Shown here piece by piece: positions 5,610-8,906 of a stretch of 8,906 bases of DNA (positions are counted from its first letter, which is position 1; each line of letters begins with the position of its first letter). A program made the translations under genes and the position numbers. The notes under the pieces are model-generated. The model did not search any database. It saw nothing but the letters and a program-made list of their open reading frames with translations, and had not been told where the DNA came from. The stretch is from Streptosporangiaceae bacterium (GTDB taxonomy: Bacteria; Actinomycetota; Actinomycetes; Streptosporangiales; Streptosporangiaceae). The stretch spans positions 1-8,906 of the forward strand of contig JASIGD010000586.1 in assembly GCA_030045295.1 (NCBI GenBank). Direction: 5' to 3'.

Positions 5610-8297
5610 TCAGCGATCGGTCAGCCCGTTCTCCACGGCGTACCGCGCCGCTTCGACCCGGCCGCCGAGTTCCAGCTTGTTGTAGATGGTCGTCAGGTGG
5701 CGTTCCACTGTGCCCCGGCTGATGTAAAGCCGCGCCGCGATCTCCTTGTTGCTCAGGCCATCGGCGAGCAGTCGCAGCACCTCGGCCTGGCGAGCGGTCA
5801 GGTGGCCAGGCAGCCGGCCCGGCGGGAGGTCGCCGATCTCGGCCAGGGCCTTGGTCACGTCGGCCATCAGCTGCGGGTTCGCGATCTCGTGGGCCAGCGC
5901 TTCGGCCATGCGAAGTTCCCGGGCGGCCTCGTCCGCCTGGCCCCGCTGGTGCCAGACGCGGCCCAGGCCGATCATCGCCTCGACCGCGACGTGCGTGTGG
6001 CCGCCTGCCTGGCAGGCCGTCACGGCCGCCTGGTAGAACTCGGCGGCCTGCTCCCAGTTCCGCTGCCCGGCCGCAAGGTTGCCCTGGTTGCACAAGACGA
6101 TGCCTATGATCTGGGGCTGGCCGACGGCCAGCTCGGCGGCCTCGGCGAGCGATGCGCGCGCGGCCTGCCACCGGTCGGACCTGGTCAGCACCTCGGCGAG
6201 GTTGGCCAGGCCGATCGCGATCGAGCCCGGCTCGCCGAGCTGGCGCTTGATGATGAGGTTCTGCTCGAGCAGCTCCCTGGCCCGGTCGAGGTTACCGTCG
6301 TCGAGCTCGATCAGCGCCAGGTTATTCAGGGCCATGGCCAGCTTGGCCCGGTCACCGGACTCGGCCCGCAGGTCGACCGCGGTCTGGAAGTTGCGCCGGG
6401 CTTCGGCTCGCTCGCCCAGGTAGCGCTGGGCCGACCCGAGCGCGGTAGCCGCCTGGGCTATGTCCTCGCCAGGGCCGAGCGGGTCGAAGATGTCGAGCGC
6501 TCGCCGGGCCAGGCGAACCGCCTCGGCGTAGTCGTCGTTCTCCACGGCCAGCACGGCGGCCGCGCGCAGGGCTCGCCCGATCCGCCGGTTCTCCTCCGCT
6601 GACCGCGCGGGGTGTTCGTCGGCCGCGGCGAGGAACTTGTTGAGCCAAGCTCGCCCCGAGGAGAGCCGGCCGCTGCTCAGCCACCAGCGCCACAGCGCCG
6701 TGCCTACCTCCAGGCCGAGGTCGACCTCGCCGTTGTCAACGATCCACTGCATCATCGCGCGCAGATCGTCGACGGCTGACGCCAGCCGGTCGGCCCAGCG
6801 CCGCGCATGCGGCCCGGCGAGGGAGCTTGAACTCTGGACGGCGATGTCGGCGAAATGCAGGGCGTGCCGGCGGCGGGCCTGCGGTGCTTCGCCTGCCTCC
6901 TGCAGTCGGGCCGTGGCGAACACCCGGATGGCCTCCACCATGCTGAACCGATTCTCCTCAGGGCCGCGGATGACCACCAGCCAGGACGCGTCCACGAGCC
7001 CGCGGACGGCCGCGGCCGCCTCCTGCTCGCTGACGCCGGTCACCGCCCCCGCGTCCGCCAGGCTGAACGGCGTGGTGAAGACGCTGAGCAGCCGCAGGAT
7101 CCGCTGTTGGCCAGGCTGGAGCAGGTCATAACTGGCGCGCAGCACATCGGCGAGCTTTCGGCTGCCCTGAAGGCCGGGCGGGTCGTACTCCAGCAGCGCG
7201 ACACGCTGCTGCAAGATCTCGCGGATGGACAGCGTCCCGACCCAGCCCGCGATCAACTCGATGGCCAGCGGCAGCCCGCCCAGCCTGCGGCAAAGCTCGC
7301 CGACCGCGTGCGGCGGCACGTCGGCCGTGGAGAAACCCGGCAGCCGCTCGCTGGCCCTGGCGATGAACAACCGGACCGCGTCCGAAGCCGCGATCGCGGA
7401 TGACCCCGCCGCGACCGAGGGACACTCGAGCGGGGGGACGGCCCAGCAGGCCTCGCCCGGCGCCCCCAGCACGACCCGGCTGGTGACCATGATGCGCAGC
7501 GCCGGCGCCGAGGCGAGGAACTCCTCGACCAGCCCGGCCACTTCCTCGAGGTAGTGTTCGGCGCCGTCGAGCAGCAGCAGCCCGGGCCGTTCCCTCAGCA
7601 CGCCCAGCGCCGACTCGCGCCAGCCTACGCCTGGCCGTTCGTGCAGGCCGAGGCGCGAGGCGAGCACCGAGACGACCGGCCGGGGAGGCCGGATCCCCGC
7701 CAGCGGCACGAACACCACGTCGCCGCCGATCTCGCCCGTGCCCGTCGCCTCCCAGCGCCGCGCGACCTCGACGGCGAGCCGGGATTTGCCGATCCCGCCG
7801 GGCCCGGTCAGGCTGATCAGCCGCGCCCGGGTGAGCAATCCGGCGAGCTCGGCCAGCTCGCGCTCACGCCCGACGAAGCTGGATTGCGCGATCGGCAGCT
7901 CAAATCCGCGCCGGGACCCGTGCCCGGCCTCCCGGTTTTGCGCGGGCTGCCGATCGCGGGAAGCCTCGTGCTCCGGCAGCGTCTCGCGATCGCGCGGCGC
8001 CTGCGAGTCCCGCGCTGTCGGCCGGTCCCGCGCGGTCTGACGGTCCCGCGGCGTCTGCTGACCGCGTGGCATCCCGTGGTCGCGGGCCGGCTGACGGCCG
8101 CTCGCCGCCGCCTCCAGTTCGGCGATGGCCAGGCTGGCCCGTGCCGATGGTCGCGATCGCCCGGATTCCCACCGGTTTACGGTCGCGAACGACACGCCTA
8201 GCCGGCGAGCCAGCTGCTCCTGGCTGACTCCGAGCTGGGTTCGCAGCAGTCGCAGCCGCGCCGCGAGCGGAACCGCGTCCAGCGGTTCGCTGTTCAC
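5610..8297 (-). CDS. XRE-STAND ATPase-TPR-LuxR double-HTH transcriptional regulator
   Basis: This 895-aa cytosolic protein is a large signal-transduction regulator with a DNA-binding domain at each end. Residues 11-64 form an XRE helix-turn-helix (core GVSQEQLARRLGVS, then TVNRWESGRSRPS). Residues 69-128 are an Arg/Asp/Pro-rich linker of imperfect hexapeptides. From about 137 follows a STAND/NB-ARC-type ATPase: FVGRERE (141-147), Walker A GPGGIGKS (165-172), Walker B LLLLDGAEH (240-248), TSR (272-274) and GLPLAIEL (341-348). A winged-helix-like part (about 385-465) and TPR-like helical repeats (about 570-815) come next. Residues 833-892 are a LuxR/GerE helix-turn-helix (LTARQAEVLRLLADGLSNKEIA, TVERHL). 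STAND proteins usually switch on ATP binding after a ligand or partner meets the repeats; the ligand here is unknown. I chose GTG at 8297 because it just includes the XRE domain. It has no Shine-Dalgarno site but sits 6 bases after TACGCT. Targets are unknown; the adjacent AIM24 gene is one guess. Confidence 0.95.
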   Translation of the reverse strand: MNSEPLDAVPLAARLRLLRTQLGVSQEQLARRLGVSFATVNRWESGRSRPSARASLAIAELEAAASGRQPARDHGMPRGQQTPRDRQTARDRPTARDSQAPRDRETLPEHEASRDRQPAQNREAGHGSRRGFELPIAQSSFVGRERELAELAGLLTRARLISLTGPGGIGKSRLAVEVARRWEATGTGEIGGDVVFVPLAGIRPPRPVVSVLASRLGLHERPGVGWRESALGVLRERPGLLLLDGAEHYLEEVAGLVEEFLASAPALRIMVTSRVVLGAPGEACWAVPPLECPSVAAGSSAIAASDAVRLFIARASERLPGFSTADVPPHAVGELCRRLGGLPLAIELIAGWVGTLSIREILQQRVALLEYDPPGLQGSRKLADVLRASYDLLQPGQQRILRLLSVFTTPFSLADAGAVTGVSEQEAAAAVRGLVDASWLVVIRGPEENRFSMVEAIRVFATARLQEAGEAPQARRRHALHFADIAVQSSSSLAGPHARRWADRLASAVDDLRAMMQWIVDNGEVDLGLEVGTALWRWWLSSGRLSSGRAWLNKFLAAADEHPARSAEENRRIGRALRAAAVLAVENDDYAEAVRLARRALDIFDPLGPGEDIAQAATALGSAQRYLGERAEARRNFQTAVDLRAESGDRAKLAMALNNLALIELDDGNLDRARELLEQNLIIKRQLGEPGSIAIGLANLAEVLTRSDRWQAARASLAEAAELAVGQPQIIGIVLCNQGNLAAGQRNWEQAAEFYQAAVTACQAGGHTHVAVEAMIGLGRVWHQRGQADEAARELRMAEALAHEIANPQLMADVTKALAEIGDLPPGRLPGHLTARQAEVLRLLADGLSNKEIAARLYISRGTVERHLTTIYNKLELGGRVEAARYAVENGLTDR
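7914..8093 (-). repeat. Imperfect 18-base repeats encoding a hexapeptide linker
   Basis: Within the regulator, residues 69-128 can be laid out as ten six-residue units such as QTPRDR, QTARDR, PTARDS, QAPRDR and EASRDR. The best-kept core is (P/A)RDR. The DNA shows the same 18-base period, clearest in the upstream half near 7990-8060. The region is charged, Pro-rich and predicted to be disordered, and it separates the XRE domain from the ATPase. It looks like expansion of a short unit followed by drift. Confidence 0.6.
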
Positions 8298-8303
8298 ACA
8301 GGC

Positions 8304-8309
8304 AGCGTA
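8304..8309 (-). promoter_or_regulatory. Candidate -10 element for a leaderless regulator mRNA
   Basis: TACGCT on the minus strand is followed by exactly six bases and GTG at 8297, so transcription would start at the first base of the coding region. No Shine-Dalgarno sequence is present and no clear -35 is seen. The geometry is identical to that at 1261-1266. Confidence 0.35.
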
Positions 8310-8386
8310 CGGCTACACGCCGTCGCGCGGGGCCGGGAGGTGGAATTCCGGTGTGTAAGCATGGGATCACCCTGATGTGGTGCCGC

Positions 8387-8392
8387 TACACT
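8387..8392 (+). promoter_or_regulatory. Possible -10 box of tRNA-Pro
   Basis: TACACT fits TANNNT and ends 11 bases before the first base of the mature tRNA, a normal distance for a tRNA promoter. No convincing -35 is visible at the expected spacing. Confidence 0.25.
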
Positions 8393-8403
8393 CACCTGGA
8401 GTA

Positions 8404-8478
8404 CGGGCTGTAGCGCAGCTTGGCTAGCGCGCGTGCTTTGGGTGCACGAGGCCGCGGGTTCAAATCCCGCCAGCCCGA
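8404..8478 (+). tRNA. tRNA-Pro (anticodon UGG)
   Basis: The 75-base sequence folds into a full cloverleaf. The acceptor stem is CGGGCTG paired with CAGCCCG, and the D arm is GCGC/GCGC. The anticodon stem CGTGC/GCACG closes the loop TTTGGGT, giving anticodon TGG. The variable loop is AGGCC and the T arm is GCGGG/CCCGC around TTCAAAT. The discriminator base is A and CCA is not encoded (the next bases are CA then T). It reads CCA, and CCG by wobble. It is divergent from the large regulator, about 105 bases away. Confidence 0.97.
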
Positions 8479-8579
8479 CATATGTGTTGATAGGGGACTT
8501 CGCGGACAGTCCAGGCAGGCGCCCGGACCGCGGACCTGCAGGTCTTGCTCACTAGGGTCGCCGATCGGCGGGCGTTCCT

Positions 8580-8606
8580 GCTCCCCTCCGCCTCGCGGAG
8601 GGGAGC
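8580..8606. terminator. Bidirectional GC-rich hairpin between tRNA-Pro and a converging gene
   Basis: An 11-bp perfect stem, GCTCCCCTCCG (8580-8590) with its complement at 8596-8606, encloses a 5-base loop, CCTCG. It lies about 100 bases after tRNA-Pro and 36 bases past the stop of the converging membrane-protein gene, where a shared terminator is expected. There is no T tract on either strand, which is common in actinomycetes. Confidence 0.55.
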
Positions 8607-8642
8607 GCAGGGTGCTGCTGGCCTGCGGCGCCTGCCCGGCGG

Positions 8643-8906
8643 TCACGCGCGGGGGCCGGCGGGAACCCCGGTGGGCTGGTGGTGGGTGATGCGGTCGGGG
8701 TAGGTCTTGGAGAACCGCAGCATGTACAGCAGGATGAGGCAGGGCACGGCCAGGCCGAGCAGGAGCTCGGGCAGGCGGCGGGTGGTGTGCCCGTTGATGG
8801 CGGCGGCGGCGAGGCGGGACAGGCCGGCGGCGGCGATGGCCAGGCCCCAGCCGGCGCTGAGCACCCGGTTGATCGTCGTGAACGTCGGCGAGGACCAGTA
8901 GGCCGG
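8643..8906 (-). CDS. Integral membrane protein, C-terminal part (possibly VC0807/septation-protein-A-like)
   Basis: Only the last 87 residues are in the window; the frame is open to the right edge, so the gene starts outside. The visible part begins near SSPTFTTINRV, followed by two hydrophobic segments at about residues 16-37 and 47-64 of the fragment. A short basic loop (GHTTRRLPE) joins them, and a polar, Pro-containing tail ends the protein. The FTTINRV-x-W-G pattern before a membrane helix recalls small multi-pass proteins grouped as VC0807 family or septation protein A-like in actinomycetes. That family call is from memory and tentative. The stop faces tRNA-Pro, with a hairpin between them. 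A GTG at 8864 lies inside the frame but is unlikely to be the true start, because the conserved-looking part extends upstream of it. Confidence 0.7.
   Translation of the reverse strand, partial: PAYWSSPTFTTINRVLSAGWGLAIAAAGLSRLAAAAINGHTTRRLPELLLGLAVPCLILLYMLRFSKTYPDRITHHQPTGVPAGPRA

Noticed and set aside
5388..6602. 404-codon plus-strand open frame opposite the regulator's C-terminal half
   Set aside because: The opposite strand encodes clear TPR-like and LuxR domains, and this frame has no motif or ribosome binding site. I treat it as a shadow.
7900..8370. 156-codon minus-strand frame overlapping the regulator's N-terminus
   Set aside because: It is a frame-shifted reading of the XRE and linker region, with no domain. 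The XRE motif is intact in the chosen frame.
8404..8642. tRNA-Pro as an integration site of a genomic island
   Set aside because: No integrase is present, and I found no second copy of the tRNA 3' end within the window. The neighbouring genes look like ordinary chromosome.

Overview
The window is very GC-rich, with strong third-position GC codon use, GTG starts beside ATG starts, and protein families common in filamentous actinomycetes (AIM24 family, STAND regulators, 6-phosphogluconate dehydrogenase). It most likely comes from an actinomycete chromosome; I cannot name a genus from the sequence alone. I saw no CRISPR array, insertion sequence, transposase, integrase or phage gene.

Layout, left to right. 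Positions 1-253 hold no gene I can support. A tRNA-Gly(UCC) lies on the minus strand at 254-324. A minus-strand class I SAM-dependent methyltransferase (427-1254, possibly from 1296) diverges from a plus-strand 6-phosphogluconate dehydrogenase, gnd (1387-2835). Downstream of gnd, a roughly 250-base gap carries a weak GC-rich hairpin and a perfect 18-bp inverted repeat (2941-2984). Next is a tightly coupled plus-strand unit: a possible 15-codon leader ORF (3086-3133), a two-domain cupin protein (3130-4056) and an SDR-fold protein (4053-4739). Each junction has the overlapping ATGA arrangement. The SDR converges, with a 5-base gap, on a minus-strand AIM24-family gene (4745-5389). That gene has a hairpin-bearing upstream region and a strong Shine-Dalgarno site. 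Upstream of it lies a large minus-strand regulator (5610-8297) with an N-terminal XRE helix-turn-helix, a STAND ATPase, TPR-like repeats and a C-terminal LuxR helix-turn-helix. A plus-strand tRNA-Pro(UGG) (8404-8478), a perfect GC-rich hairpin and the C-terminal end of a minus-strand membrane protein (8643-8906, running off the window) close the region.

How the genes fit together. gnd is central metabolism (oxidative pentose phosphate pathway, NADPH). The cupin and SDR almost surely work together because they are translationally coupled, but the SDR lacks the Ser/Tyr/Lys catalytic residues, so its chemistry or its role as an enzyme is open. The regulator is the most unusual protein: one polypeptide with a different DNA-binding domain at each end of a signal-transduction ATPase. 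The methyltransferase and the regulator share an identical start geometry (TACGCT, 6 bases, GTG, no Shine-Dalgarno), which suggests leaderless mRNAs.
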